In this document: positions 8,615-17,664 of the stretch, piece after piece | Layout: every line of letters starts with the position of its first letter | How positions within the stretch are numbered: position 1 is the first letter of the stretch | Assembly (NCBI RefSeq): GCF_000716715.1 | Contig: NZ_JNYJ01000022.1 | Location: forward strand, 124,001-188,000 | DNA length: 64,000 nt | Direction of reading: 5' to 3' | Origin: Dactylosporangium aurantiacum | GTDB taxonomy: Bacteria > Actinomycetota > Actinomycetes > Mycobacteriales > Micromonosporaceae | Notes under the pieces: generated by a model | Databases searched by the model: none | Seen by the model: the letters and a program-made list of their open reading frames with translations, nothing else | What the model was told of the DNA's origin: nothing | Translations under genes and position numbers: made by a program

Positions 8615-9841
8615 GTGGAACGCCGCGCCGACGCCGCCCTCGCCGCGTTGGCGGTGGCGACGTTCATCTTCGTCACTGTCGAGGTGCTGCCGATCGGGCT
8701 GCTGACGCTGATCGCCGACGACCTGGGGCGCAGCCGGGCCGAGGTGGGGATGCTGCTCACCGGGTATGCGGCGGTCGTGGTGCTGCTGTCGGTGCCGATG
8801 GCGGCGGTGACCCGCAGGGTGCCGCGGCGGCTGCTGCTCGGCGCGACGCTCGGCCTGTCCGCGGCCGCCACGGCGGTGTCGGCGGTCGCGCAGGGCTACG
8901 CGATGCTGCTCGGGGCGCGGCTCGTGGTCGCCTCGACGCAGGCGCTGTTCTGGTCGATCGTCGGCTCGACCGCCACGGCGATGTTCCCGCCGTCACAGCG
9001 GGGCCGCACCGTGGCGCGCATGTCGATCGGGGCGGCGCTCGCCCCGGTGCTCGGCGTGCCGGCCGGCACCTGGCTCGGCCAGCAGCTGGGGTGGCGGGCC
9101 GCGTTCGGGGTGATGGCCGTGATCGGCGCGGCGACCTGCGTCGCGGTGGTGGTGCTGCTGCCGGCGTCGCTGCCGTCCGGTGCCGCGTCCGCGCGGGCCG
9201 TCGCGCCGGACCGGCGGCGGTACCTGCTGCTGCTCCTGGTCACCACGCTCGGGGTGGCCGGGGCGATGACGGCGCAGACGTACGTGACGCCGTTCCTGCT
9301 GGACGTGACGCACTTCGCCGCGGCGTCGCTCGGGCCGCTGCTGCTGGTCTCCGGCGCCGGCGGGATCGCCGGGACGCTGGTGGTCGGCAGGTTCCTGGAC
9401 CGGCACCCGTGGCCGGCCCTCGCCGTGCCGATGGCCCTGCTGTGCGCGGCGGCGGTCGTGCTGTACGCCGGCGGCACCGTGCGCGTGCCGGCGATCGTGG
9501 CCCTGGCGACGAGCGGCGCGGCGTACGCGGCGTTCGCGGCCGCGGTGCAGAACCGGGTGCTGCAGGTCGCGCCGGGCAGCACCGACATGGCATCGGCCGG
9601 CAGCAGCTCCTCGTTCAACATCGGCATCGCGGCCGGCTCGTTCGTCGGCGGCGTGATCATCGAGGACGTGAGCGTGCGGGCGGTCGCGCTCGCCGCGGCC
9701 GTGCTCATCGCCGCGGCGCTGGCGGCGCTGCTGCTCGACCCGTTCCTGCCGCGGCGGGAGCCGTCCAGGACGCCGGGGCGGCGGCACGAGCCGCTCACGG
9801 CCGCCGCGTGTCCGGAAAAGTCCGGTAATCCGAACGGGTGA
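8615..9841 (+). CDS. MFS transporter, drug:H+ antiporter type
   Basis: 408 residues from GTG 8615; a GTG at 8606 is in frame, but the promoter-like TAAGGT favours the later start. About 12 hydrophobic segments are visible. The loop 2-3 motif appears as AAVTRRVPRRLLL and the motif C-like region as GVPAGTWLGQQLGW, both typical of the DHA1 efflux branch. Transport of small toxic or signalling compounds out of the cell is likely, but the substrate cannot be read from sequence. The divergent esterase shares the regulatory gap. Confidence 0.85.
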   Translation: MERRADAALAALAVATFIFVTVEVLPIGLLTLIADDLGRSRAEVGMLLTGYAAVVVLLSVPMAAVTRRVPRRLLLGATLGLSAAATAVSAVAQGYAMLLGARLVVASTQALFWSIVGSTATAMFPPSQRGRTVARMSIGAALAPVLGVPAGTWLGQQLGWRAAFGVMAVIGAATCVAVVVLLPASLPSGAASARAVAPDRRRYLLLLLVTTLGVAGAMTAQTYVTPFLLDVTHFAAASLGPLLLVSGAGGIAGTLVVGRFLDRHPWPALAVPMALLCAAAVVLYAGGTVRVPAIVALATSGAAYAAFAAAVQNRVLQVAPGSTDMASAGSSSSFNIGIAAGSFVGGVIIEDVSVRAVALAAAVLIAAALAALLLDPFLPRREPSRTPGRRHEPLTAAACPEKSGNPNG

Positions 9842-10069
9842 CCGCTGTCGGATCTTCTACATCGGCAATTTGTATCAGCCGTCGAATCGCACCGGCGACG
9901 CCGACTGAACCTCCTCCACCAGCGCGAATGGAATGTCAGACATTTACTGCTTTCAATGCATAAACGATCGGGAACCTGCTCGGCGCGATGGGCGGACTCA
10001 CCTACGATCGGGCTGGTCGAGGCGATGCTCTGCGCATCAGTGCAGGCGACCGGTGAGGGAGGCAGGCAC

Positions 10070-12073
10070 GTGGCGGACGAGCACGCCGCGACCGTCCGCA
10101 CCACGCCCGCCGAGAAACGAGCGCTGGCGCGGCGCCTCCGCGACGCCGACACCCACCGCGCCTACGCGGCCTGCAACACCCTCACCGGCCCCCTGACCAC
10201 CCCCGCCGGTCCCCATCTGCCGGTCGTGTACAGAAGCACGGCCCGCCCGGCGCAACGGTTCATGCTCAGCGCCCTCATTTCGCTGAACCTCCTCACCGCG
10301 ATCGTCTTCATCGGCTGGCTCGCCCTGCCCCGGCACATCCCCGGCGTGGCGTCCGGCGTCCTGGACTGGCACGTGGTGGTGGCCCGGGTCGCGTTCTGCT
10401 TCGTGCTGCTCGTCGAGCTGGTACGGCTGCTGCAGAACCTCGCCGTGTGGGTGTTCGCCTGGAAGGCCGCCGACCCGGTGCCGATGGTGCCCGAGCCGGG
10501 GCTGCGCATCGCGATGCTCACCACGATCGTGCCGGCGAAGGAGCCGCTCGACGTCGTGGAGCGCTCGCTCAAGGCGATGCAGAAGGTCCGCTACCCCGGC
10601 CAGGTCGACATCTGGATCCTCGACGAGGGCAACGACCCGCGGGTCAAGGCGATGGCGAAGAAGCTCGGCGTGCAGCACTTCAGCCGCCGCGGCCGGCCCG
10701 AGTTCAACCAGCCCGACGGGCCGTTCCGGGCCAAGACGAAGGCCGGCAACCACAACGCGTGGCGCTTCACCCACGAGCACGTCTACGACGTGGTCGCGCA
10801 GATGGACCCGGACCACGTGCCGCTGCCCAGCTTCCTGGAGCGCACCGTGGGCTACTTCCGCGACCCCGACGTCGCGTTCGTCGTCGCCCCACAGGTGTAC
10901 GGCAACATGTACGGCGGCTGGGTCGTGCACGGCGCGTCGGTGCAGCAGTACCTGTTCAGCGGCCTCATCGAGCGCGGCGCCAACGGGCTCGGCGCGCCCC
11001 TGCTCATCGGCACCAACCACCTCTACCGGCCCCTCGCCTGGGCGCTGATCGACGGCTACCAGGACAGCATCATCGAGGACCACCTCACCTCGATGGTGGT
11101 GATGGGCGCGACGAACCCGCTCACCGACCGGCGCTGGAAGGGCGTGTACACCCCGGACGTCATCGCCGTCGGCGAGGGCCCGACCACCTGGACCGACTAC
11201 TTCAACCAGCAGAAACGCTGGGCGTACGGGGTGTGGGAGATCCTGCTGCGGGCCCGGCCGTTCCTGCGGCGGCTGAGCGCCTCGCAGCGGCTCTGCTACG
11301 GCCTCGTGCAGTCCTACTACCCGAGCGTCGCGCTGTCCGCGGTGTCCGGCACCGTCGCCACCGCCGCGTACCTGGGCTTCGGCATCGGTGCCGTGCGCGT
11401 GGAATGGCAGCTGTGGCTGCTGCTGTGGTCGGCGAGCATGGGCAGCTGGGCGCTGCTGTGGCTGTGGCTGCGCCGGTTCAACCTCGCCGAGCACGAGCGG
11501 CGCGAGCTGGGCGTGCACGGCATGCTGCTGGCGTTGTTCGCGGTGCCGGTGTACGTGGCCGCGGGCGTCGCCGCGCTGCTGCGCCGTCCCCTCGCGTACG
11601 CGGTGACCGCGAAGGGCCGCCTCGCCAGCGCCGACGGGCCCAGGGCGTTCCGCCTGCACGCGGTGTGGGCCGGACTGTCCGCGGCGCTGCTCGGGGGCAG
11701 CTGGTGGCTGGGGCACCACTCCGACGCGCTGCGGTTCTGGTCGGCGCTGAGCGTCGTCGCCGGGATCAGCCCGCCGCTCATCGCGTGGGTCACCCGGCTG
11801 CGCAACCGCCGCATCACCGAGCAGGAGGCCGACCTCACCCAGCAGACCGGCCCGCTGGTCATGACAGTGCGCGGCAAGGCCGCCGTGGTCCGCGAGTCGA
11901 TCACCAGCACGTCCACGATCCGGCTGTCGGACCTGCCGCACGTGCCCGGCCTCGACATCGTCGTGCCCGGCGCGCGGCCCGCCGCACCCGCGACGTCGCC
12001 CGCCGGGCCGGCCGTGTCGCCCGCCGGGCCGGCCGTGTCGCCCGCCGGGTCGTCCTCGAAGGAGCCGGTGTGA
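10070..12073 (+). CDS. Processive GT2 glycosyltransferase (cellulose synthase-like membrane protein)
   Basis: 667 residues from the GTG at 10070, which is preceded by GGGAGG. Two transmembrane helices follow a cytoplasmic N-terminus. The GT-A domain carries IVPAKEP, WILDEGND, QMDPDHV (the metal-binding D-x-D), the TNHLYR loop, the acceptor-site ED in IIEDHLTSM, and QQKRW (the QxxRW signature of processive enzymes). Four or five C-terminal helices form a pore. A Pro/Ala tail with APATSPAGPAVSPAG repeats ends the protein. It should polymerise and export a beta-linked polysaccharide. The next gene starts inside its stop codon (GTGA), and that gene encodes a GH26 hydrolase, so it belongs to a synthase-hydrolase operon. 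Confidence 0.88.
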   Translation: MADEHAATVRTTPAEKRALARRLRDADTHRAYAACNTLTGPLTTPAGPHLPVVYRSTARPAQRFMLSALISLNLLTAIVFIGWLALPRHIPGVASGVLDWHVVVARVAFCFVLLVELVRLLQNLAVWVFAWKAADPVPMVPEPGLRIAMLTTIVPAKEPLDVVERSLKAMQKVRYPGQVDIWILDEGNDPRVKAMAKKLGVQHFSRRGRPEFNQPDGPFRAKTKAGNHNAWRFTHEHVYDVVAQMDPDHVPLPSFLERTVGYFRDPDVAFVVAPQVYGNMYGGWVVHGASVQQYLFSGLIERGANGLGAPLLIGTNHLYRPLAWALIDGYQDSIIEDHLTSMVVMGATNPLTDRRWKGVYTPDVIAVGEGPTTWTDYFNQQKRWAYGVWEILLRARPFLRRLSASQRLCYGLVQSYYPSVALSAVSGTVATAAYLGFGIGAVRVEWQLWLLLWSASMGSWALLWLWLRRFNLAEHERRELGVHGMLLALFAVPVYVAAGVAALLRRPLAYAVTAKGRLASADGPRAFRLHAVWAGLSAALLGGSWWLGHHSDALRFWSALSVVAGISPPLIAWVTRLRNRRITEQEADLTQQTGPLVMTVRGKAAVVRESITSTSTIRLSDLPHVPGLDIVVPGARPAAPATSPAGPAVSPAGPAVSPAGSSSKEPV

Positions 12074-13182
12074 TCACGCTGCCCCGGCTCATGCTCGCCG
12101 TGCTGCTGCTCGTCGCCGGCTACACGTTCGTCATCGCGCCGCAGGTCGCCGCCGGCACCGGCCCGTCCGTGCGGTGGGAGACGAAACGGACCGAGCCGCG
12201 CCCGACGTTCACCCCCGGCCCGGGCACCGGGCAGCGCAAGCCCTTCCCGCCGGCGGGCAAGGCGTTCTTCGGCGTGTTCACCTCCCGCGGCCCGGCCGAC
12301 CTCACCGAGTACGACGGGTTCGTCGCCGCCGCCGGCAAGCCGCCGCAGGTGATGATGTTCGCGCAGGGCTGGGCGGTGGCGAAGACGTTCGACCGGCAGC
12401 CGTTCGACCGCATCGCGAACCGCGGCATGCTGCCGATGCTCGCCTGGGAGCCGTGGAACTTCCGGTCGGAGTCCAAGCAGGACCGGCAGCGCGGCGACCA
12501 GCCCGACTACCGGCTGTCGCGGATCACCGGCGGCGCCTACGACGACTACGTCAAGGCCTGGGCGGCCGGCGTGAAGAGCCTCGGCTACCCGGTCGCGATC
12601 CGCTTCGCGCACGAGATGAACGGCTACTGGTACCCGTGGTGCGAGTCGGCCAACGGCAACCGCAAGGGCGACTACGTCGCCGCCTGGCGGCACATGCACG
12701 ACCTGTTCGAGGCCGCCGGCGCCGGCAACGTCATCTGGGTGTGGAGCCCCAACGTCGCCTACGACGGCTCCACCCCGCTGCAGCAGCTGTACCCCGGCGA
12801 CGCCTACGTCGACTGGGTCGGCCTGTCCGGGTACTACGGCACCGACGGCCTCGAGCAGTACCAGACCTTCGACCAGATCTACCGCAGAACCCTCACGTCC
12901 GTCGCGGCGATCTCGAAGCGGCCCGTCGTCGTCACCGAGGTCGCCGCCACCGACGCGGCCGGCCGCAAGGCGGAGTGGATCACCGACCTGCTCCGGACGC
13001 TGCCGAAGCACCCCGAGATCATCGGCTTCCTCTGGTACGAGTCGGTCAAGGAGACCGACTGGCGCATCGCGGCCACCCCGGCGGCGTCGAAGGCGTTCGC
13101 CGCCGGCATCGCCCAGCCGTACTTCACCGCCACCTACTCCCCCGACATGGTGCCCCGCACCGCCGCTAGGAGCGCATCATGA
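12070..13182 (+). CDS. Membrane-anchored glycoside hydrolase family 26 (beta-mannanase-like)
   Basis: 370 residues; the GTG overlaps the preceding stop by 4 nt. An N-terminal uncleaved signal anchor (LPRLMLAVLLLVAGYTFVI) places a TIM barrel outside the membrane. The acid/base Glu lies in RFAHEMNGYWYPW (Glu about 182) and the nucleophile in PVVVTEVAA (Glu about 290), both at the positions expected for GH26. The protein probably trims or releases the polymer made by the preceding glycosyltransferase, as hydrolases do in cellulose and mannan synthase operons. The substrate (mannan or mixed glucan) is inferred from the family only. Confidence 0.85.
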   Translation: MITLPRLMLAVLLLVAGYTFVIAPQVAAGTGPSVRWETKRTEPRPTFTPGPGTGQRKPFPPAGKAFFGVFTSRGPADLTEYDGFVAAAGKPPQVMMFAQGWAVAKTFDRQPFDRIANRGMLPMLAWEPWNFRSESKQDRQRGDQPDYRLSRITGGAYDDYVKAWAAGVKSLGYPVAIRFAHEMNGYWYPWCESANGNRKGDYVAAWRHMHDLFEAAGAGNVIWVWSPNVAYDGSTPLQQLYPGDAYVDWVGLSGYYGTDGLEQYQTFDQIYRRTLTSVAAISKRPVVVTEVAATDAAGRKAEWITDLLRTLPKHPEIIGFLWYESVKETDWRIAATPAASKAFAAGIAQPYFTATYSPDMVPRTAARSAS

Positions 13183-15554
13183 CGGGACACGTCGTCGGCA
13201 TCGACCTGGGCACCTCCAACACCGTCGCGGTCATCCGCTCCCCCGACGGCCGGCGCCGCCCGGTGCTGTTCGACGGCGCGCCGCTCATGCCGTCCGCGGT
13301 GTACCTGCAGGACAACGGGCAGCTCGCGGTCGGCCGCGACGCGCAACGCCTCGCCCAGCTCGACCCGGCCCGCTACGAGCCGAACCCGAAGCGGCGCATC
13401 GACGAGCCCACCGTCCTGCTCGGCAACACCGAGGTCCCGACCCGGGAGATGCTCGCCGCGGTGCTCGGCGCCGTCGCCGCCGGCGTCGCCGAGGTCACCC
13501 GCACCCCGCCGCCGGTCGTGCTCACGTATCCGGCGTCGTGGGCGTACACCCGCCGGACCCTGCTGCAGGAGGCGGCCACCCGGGCCGGCTGGCGGCAGGT
13601 GACCCTCGTCCCCGAGCCCGTCGCGGCCGCCCGCTACTTCATCAGCGCCCTCAACCACCCGCTGCCGCGCGGCGCCGCCATGGTCGTCTACGACTTCGGC
13701 GGCGGCACCGTCGACATCGCCGTCGTGCGCCACGACGAGGCGGGCTTCACCGTCATCGGCGCCGGCGGCCTCGAGGACGTCGGCGGCCTCGACCTCGACG
13801 CCACCCTGGTCGAGCACGTCGGCGGCCTGCTGCGCCGTACCGACCCGGTCGCCTGGCAGCGCCTGCAGCAGCCGGCGACCGCGCAGGACCGCCGCGACCG
13901 GCGCCTGTTCTGGGAGGACGTCCGCGGCGCGAAGGAGATGCTGTCGCGCACCGCCACCGCCCCGGTCTCCGTCCCCGGCGTCGAGGCCGCCCTGCACCTC
14001 ACCCGCGACGAGCTGGAGTCGCTGGTCGAGCCGATGCTGCGGCAGACCGTCGCGGAGACCGCCCGGGTCGTCGCCGGCTGCCGGCTCGCCCCCGACCGGC
14101 TCGCCGGGATCATGCTCGTCGGCGGCTCGTCGCGGGTACCGCTGGTCGCCCGCATGCTGCACCGCTCCCTCGGCGTGGTGCCGACCGTCCTGGAGCAGCC
14201 GGAGCTGCCGGTCGCCGAGGGCGCCGTGGTCCACCCCGCCGAGCTGGCCGGTGCGCCCGCCACCGGCACCGCGTCGGTGGGCGTGCCGTACCAGACGCAG
14301 GGGTACCCGGCGCAGCAGCTGACCTCGCACAGCGGCGTGGTGTACGGCTCGCAGACCGCCGCCGCGGTGCCGGTGTCGCCGCCGGTCGCCCCGGTGTCGG
14401 CGGTGCCCGCGTCGGGCCTGCCGGTGTCCGGCGCGCCCGTGTCGGGTGTGCCGGTGTCCTCGCCGCCCATGTCCGGCGCGCCCGTGTCGGGTGTGCCGGT
14501 GTCCTCGCCGCCGGTGTCCTCGCCGCCGGTGTCCGTGTCGGGCGCTCCCGCCGCGCCACCGCCGGCCCCCCGACGGCGGCGTCGTCTCGCCCTCGTCGCC
14601 GGCGCGGTCGCCGCCGCCGTGCTCGCCGGGGCCGCCGGCTGGTACCTCACCCGTCCCGATCCGCTCGGCTCCTGGGAGACCCTGCCGAAGGTCCCCGTCG
14701 TGGACAAGGGCGTCCCGGCCGAGATCGAGGGCGCCGGCGCCGCGTTCTTCAACGGCGAGCTGTACGTCATCGGCGGCATGACCGCCGCCAACCCCCGCAC
14801 GCAGCTCACCTCCGTCTGGATCTTCAACCCCGGTGACGGCAGGTGGAGACCCGGGCCGGAGCTGCAGCAGGCGACGACCCAGATGGCCGTCGTGGTGACC
14901 CCCGGCAACCAGCTGAAGATCCTCGGCGGCTACACCGGGCGCGGCGCCACCGCCAACACGTACGTCCTGGACGGCGACCGCTGGAGCGCCGGCACCCCGC
15001 TGCCCGAGCCCCGTCTGGCCGGCGCGGCCGTCCACGACGGCACTACCACGATCTTCGCCGGCGGCACCGGCAGCGACGGCAGGGCGAGGGACACCATCTG
15101 GAAGCTCAACCCGGACGGCACCGCCTGGACCCAGCTGACCGGCCGGCTGCAGCACCCCCGCACGAAGCTCACCGCCGGCACCGACGGCGCCGGCACCGCG
15201 TGGTTCATCGGCGGCAACGGCGACGGCACCACGTACGCCGACATCGACACCGTCGTCCAGGGCGAGGTGAAACCCCCGTCGCTGAGGCTCCCCCAGCCCC
15301 GCGAGGCGCCCTCCGCCGTCGTCCTGGAGGGCTACGGCCTGTGCGTCCTCGGCGGCCACGACGGCGAGCGGATGTACCAGTGGTGGTGCGACAAGGACGG
15401 CGTCGCGGACCGCCTGCCGGCGCTCGCCGTCCCCCGCGCCGGCATGGCCGTCACCACCACCGGCAACACCGTCTACGCCGTCGGCGGCTACAACACCGTG
15501 AACAAGTCCAACGGCAGCACCGACGCGGAGCGCTTCACCGCCGAGGAGTCCTGA
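13179..15554 (+). CDS. Hsp70-type ATPase fused through a transmembrane helix to a Kelch-like propeller
   Basis: 791 residues, ATGA overlap with the GH26 gene. The N-terminal 350 residues are an actin/Hsp70 ATPase: phosphate-1 GIDLGTSNTVAV, phosphate-2 VVYDFGGGTVDIAVV and adenosine motif IMLVGGSSRVPLV. No substrate-binding domain follows. Instead there is a Pro/Val/Ser-rich linker with PVSGAPVSGVPVSSPP repeats, a single transmembrane helix (LALVAGAVAAAVLAGAAGWYL) and about 290 extracytoplasmic residues with Kelch-like blades (ELYVIGGMT, LKILGGYTGRG, TIFAGGTG, WFIGGNGDG, LCVLGGHDG, VYAVGGYNTVN). ATP state inside could be coupled to a sugar- or protein-binding propeller outside. The neighbours point to regulation of polysaccharide synthesis. 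The function is untested. Confidence 0.85.
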   Translation: MTGHVVGIDLGTSNTVAVIRSPDGRRRPVLFDGAPLMPSAVYLQDNGQLAVGRDAQRLAQLDPARYEPNPKRRIDEPTVLLGNTEVPTREMLAAVLGAVAAGVAEVTRTPPPVVLTYPASWAYTRRTLLQEAATRAGWRQVTLVPEPVAAARYFISALNHPLPRGAAMVVYDFGGGTVDIAVVRHDEAGFTVIGAGGLEDVGGLDLDATLVEHVGGLLRRTDPVAWQRLQQPATAQDRRDRRLFWEDVRGAKEMLSRTATAPVSVPGVEAALHLTRDELESLVEPMLRQTVAETARVVAGCRLAPDRLAGIMLVGGSSRVPLVARMLHRSLGVVPTVLEQPELPVAEGAVVHPAELAGAPATGTASVGVPYQTQGYPAQQLTSHSGVVYGSQTAAAVPVSPPVAPVSAVPASGLPVSGAPVSGVPVSSPPMSGAPVSGVPVSSPPVSSPPVSVSGAPAAPPPAPRRRRRLALVAGAVAAAVLAGAAGWYLTRPDPLGSWETLPKVPVVDKGVPAEIEGAGAAFFNGELYVIGGMTAANPRTQLTSVWIFNPGDGRWRPGPELQQATTQMAVVVTPGNQLKILGGYTGRGATANTYVLDGDRWSAGTPLPEPRLAGAAVHDGTTTIFAGGTGSDGRARDTIWKLNPDGTAWTQLTGRLQHPRTKLTAGTDGAGTAWFIGGNGDGTTYADIDTVVQGEVKPPSLRLPQPREAPSAVVLEGYGLCVLGGHDGERMYQWWCDKDGVADRLPALAVPRAGMAVTTTGNTVYAVGGYNTVNKSNGSTDAERFTAEES
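14425..14514 (+). repeat. Two 45-bp tandem repeats in the Hsp70-Kelch linker
   Basis: A 45-bp unit starting TGTCCGGCGCGCCCGTGTCG occurs twice in tandem, followed by partial units. It encodes the PVSGAPVSGVPVSSPP linker, and the frame is kept because 45 is divisible by 3. Confidence 0.8.
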
Positions 15555-15562
15555 CCTTCGCG

Positions 15563-16417
15563 TCAGGGCCGGTTGTGCACGAACCACGCGTCGCCGTCGG
15601 CCACGGCGACGGCGACCTCCCACCGGCTCAGTTCGAGGTTCGGGGCGAGCGCCTTGAGCTGCCCGGCCGCGGCCCACGCGTCGTCCCCGGCCACCGGGCG
15701 GCGCCCCACCTGGAACTGCAGCATGGTGCCCCACGACGCGACCAGCCGGGCGTCCCACCGGTCGCGCCACCGCGCCAGCACCTCGGCGAGCCCGGCCTGC
15801 TCCTCCTCGTCGATCGCGCCGTAGAAGTCCACCCAGTACCCCGAGCGCCGCACGTCGCCGGTGGGCACCAGCATGAGCAGCACGACGTCGGGCGTGTACC
15901 AGTAGTCGGTGCGCGTCACGAACCGCACGCTGTCCAGCACCCGCGCGTGCAGGGCGGCGTCGGCGAGCACCCGGTCGTAGATCGCCCGTTCCAGCACCGG
16001 CCGCGGCGCCGGCAGCGGCACGTCCGCCACCAGGTCCGTGAGGTCGACGCCGGCGACGCCGCGCGCGTGGTACCCGCGCTCGCCCTCCTCGACCTCGTCG
16101 TCCTCGCCGTAGTGGCGGTACCTCAGCCACGGCTCACTCGCCCTGGCGGCCTCGGCGAACCCGTCCAGCTCCGCAGCCGCCGGCCCGGGCTCGGGCTCGG
16201 GCAGCACCGCCATCGCGTCGTCGTACTCGTCCGTGACCATGACGGGCCGCCGCCCGGTGACCGGCACCAGCGCCTCGGCGGCCTGCCACGCCTCGTGCAG
16301 CCCGCCGGGGTCGACGCCGACGACGAGGACCGTGCCCGCCGGGCCGTACCCGACCGGCAGGCCGGCCAGGGCCGTACCGACGAATGCCGCTTCGATCTGA
16401 TCGGGGTCGCTCAGCAC
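15563..16417 (-). CDS. DUF4253 domain protein
   Basis: 284 residues from GTG 16417. The C-terminal half, with DAALHARVLDSVRF, a WVDFYG segment and the conserved ending LARWRDRWDARLVASWGTMLQFQVGRRP, matches the actinobacterial DUF4253 family of soluble proteins. DUF4253 proteins often sit beside SMI1/KNR4-like immunity proteins, as here. The N-terminus is rich in Ala, Val and Gly and has no membrane segment. The biochemical role is unknown. It is convergent with the Hsp70-Kelch gene, with only an 8-nt gap. Confidence 0.65.
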   Translation of the reverse strand: MLSDPDQIEAAFVGTALAGLPVGYGPAGTVLVVGVDPGGLHEAWQAAEALVPVTGRRPVMVTDEYDDAMAVLPEPEPGPAAAELDGFAEAARASEPWLRYRHYGEDDEVEEGERGYHARGVAGVDLTDLVADVPLPAPRPVLERAIYDRVLADAALHARVLDSVRFVTRTDYWYTPDVVLLMLVPTGDVRRSGYWVDFYGAIDEEEQAGLAEVLARWRDRWDARLVASWGTMLQFQVGRRPVAGDDAWAAAGQLKALAPNLELSRWEVAVAVADGDAWFVHNRP

Positions 16418-16463
16418 GGCAGCCAGTGTCTCCCATCCCCGGCGACGATTCCTGCCCACGGGC

Positions 16464-16901
16464 TCAGGCCGGCCCGAGGCTGACGGGCGCCCCGGCGGCG
16501 CGCAGCCGCCCGGCCAGCAGCTCCATCTCGGCCCGCGTCCCGGTGAGGCCCTCACCGGCGAGGCGCTCGACCGCGCCGGCCGCCTCGGCCAGCCCGGCGC
16601 CGCCGTCCCGGAACACCCGCATCACCTTCAGCCGCGCCGCCCCCGGCACGCCACCGCCGGCCCGCACCCGGGTCAGCCCGCACTGCTCGACCAGCGCCGC
16701 CCGCGCGCCCTCGGGCAGGTCGCCGCGGCCGCACTCGTACGCCTCCCGCCCGCACCCGCCGCACGCGCGATGGATCGACCATTCGATCCCGCCGTGGATC
16801 ACGGACTGGGAGATCTCCACCCGCACGGACCCGCCGCAGTCGCCGCACCGGGCGGTCAGCTCGGCCACACCCGTCGCACCTCCGGCCACCCCGTCGTTCA
16901 C
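16464..16901 (-). CDS. Small Cys-rich hypothetical protein, possible zinc ribbon
   Basis: 145 residues. Cysteines in CGDCGG (about 19-22) and CGGCGREAYECG (about 47-57) could hold one zinc ion. The C-terminal half looks like two amphipathic helices (LKVMRVFRDGGAGLAEAAG and AEMELLAGRLRAAG). I do not recognise the family. The start overlaps the stop of the SMI1-like gene by ATGA, so the two proteins are made together. Confidence 0.6.
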   Translation of the reverse strand: MNDGVAGGATGVAELTARCGDCGGSVRVEISQSVIHGGIEWSIHRACGGCGREAYECGRGDLPEGARAALVEQCGLTRVRAGGGVPGAARLKVMRVFRDGGAGLAEAAGAVERLAGEGLTGTRAEMELLAGRLRAAGAPVSLGPA

Positions 16902-17647
16902 CCGTCCCCGAACTCGAACTCGAAGCCGCCGTCCTCGACGCGCCGGATGAAGGCACCCACGTCGTCGGCCTGCCGGATGCCGCTCTCCCAGCCGGCGCTG
17001 GTGATGTCGACCAGCAGCACCGGTGCCGGGTCGCCGCGCAGGTCGAGCGCGAGGTGCTCCCGTGCGCCGTCACCGCCGATGACGGCGATCCCCGGATGCG
17101 CCGCGGTGCCGCCGTCCCACGCCTCGTGCAGCCGCAGCATCTCGCGTGGCGGGTTGAGCCACACGTACGCCCCGCTGGCCAGCCAACCCCGCCGGAACCA
17201 CGACGCGCCCTGCAGGTAGCTGCGCCACACCGCCGGCAGCGGCCGCCCCAGCGCCCGCTCGGCCTCGGCGAACTCCCGGTCACTCACCGGACCCCGGTAG
17301 TCGGCCTCTTCCGTGATCGCCCCGACGAGGTGGGCGTTGAGCCCGGCGATCTCCTTCGCCGGGATCACGTACCCGTGTTCGCGGTGCGCCGCGAAACGCT
17401 CCAGGTACGCCCGCTCGACCTCGAACCGGACGACGTAGCCGACCCCGTCCGCGGGCACGAACCGCTCCCGGCTGAGCTGCGCGGCCCGCCGGCGCTCGGG
17501 CACGGCGGCGAAGCCGGGACCAGCCGGCCACGCCCTCCACCCGGCCGCCGCGACCAGGTCAAGCTCCGCCTGCCCCACTGCCCGCCACAACACGACCGTG
17601 CCGGCCCTTCCACCGTCGTCGTGATCCTGCTCGGGCACGCCATCCAT
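16898..17647 (-). CDS. SMI1/KNR4-like protein with an extra N-terminal domain
   Basis: 249 residues. Residues about 110-249 fit the SMI1/KNR4 fold (FAEAERALGRPLPAVWRSYLQ, then LHEAWDG and IAVIGGDGAREHLALDLRG). The first 100 residues (VVLWRAVGQAELDLVAAAGWRAWPAG, then GYVVRFEVERAYLERF) resemble a small domain common in actinobacterial hypothetical proteins. SMI1 superfamily proteins are frequently immunity proteins of polymorphic toxins. No toxin gene is seen next to it, so this would be an orphan immunity gene or a protein with another regulatory role. Confidence 0.7.
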   Translation of the reverse strand: MDGVPEQDHDDGGRAGTVVLWRAVGQAELDLVAAAGWRAWPAGPGFAAVPERRRAAQLSRERFVPADGVGYVVRFEVERAYLERFAAHREHGYVIPAKEIAGLNAHLVGAITEEADYRGPVSDREFAEAERALGRPLPAVWRSYLQGASWFRRGWLASGAYVWLNPPREMLRLHEAWDGGTAAHPGIAVIGGDGAREHLALDLRGDPAPVLLVDITSAGWESGIRQADDVGAFIRRVEDGGFEFEFGDG

Positions 17648-17664
17648 TCTGCCGGAGCCCCCTT

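Noticed and set aside
10037..11941. 634-codon minus-strand frame opposite the GT2 gene
   Set aside because: Shadow of a strongly supported glycosyltransferase; composition is His/Arg/Gly-rich and motif-free.
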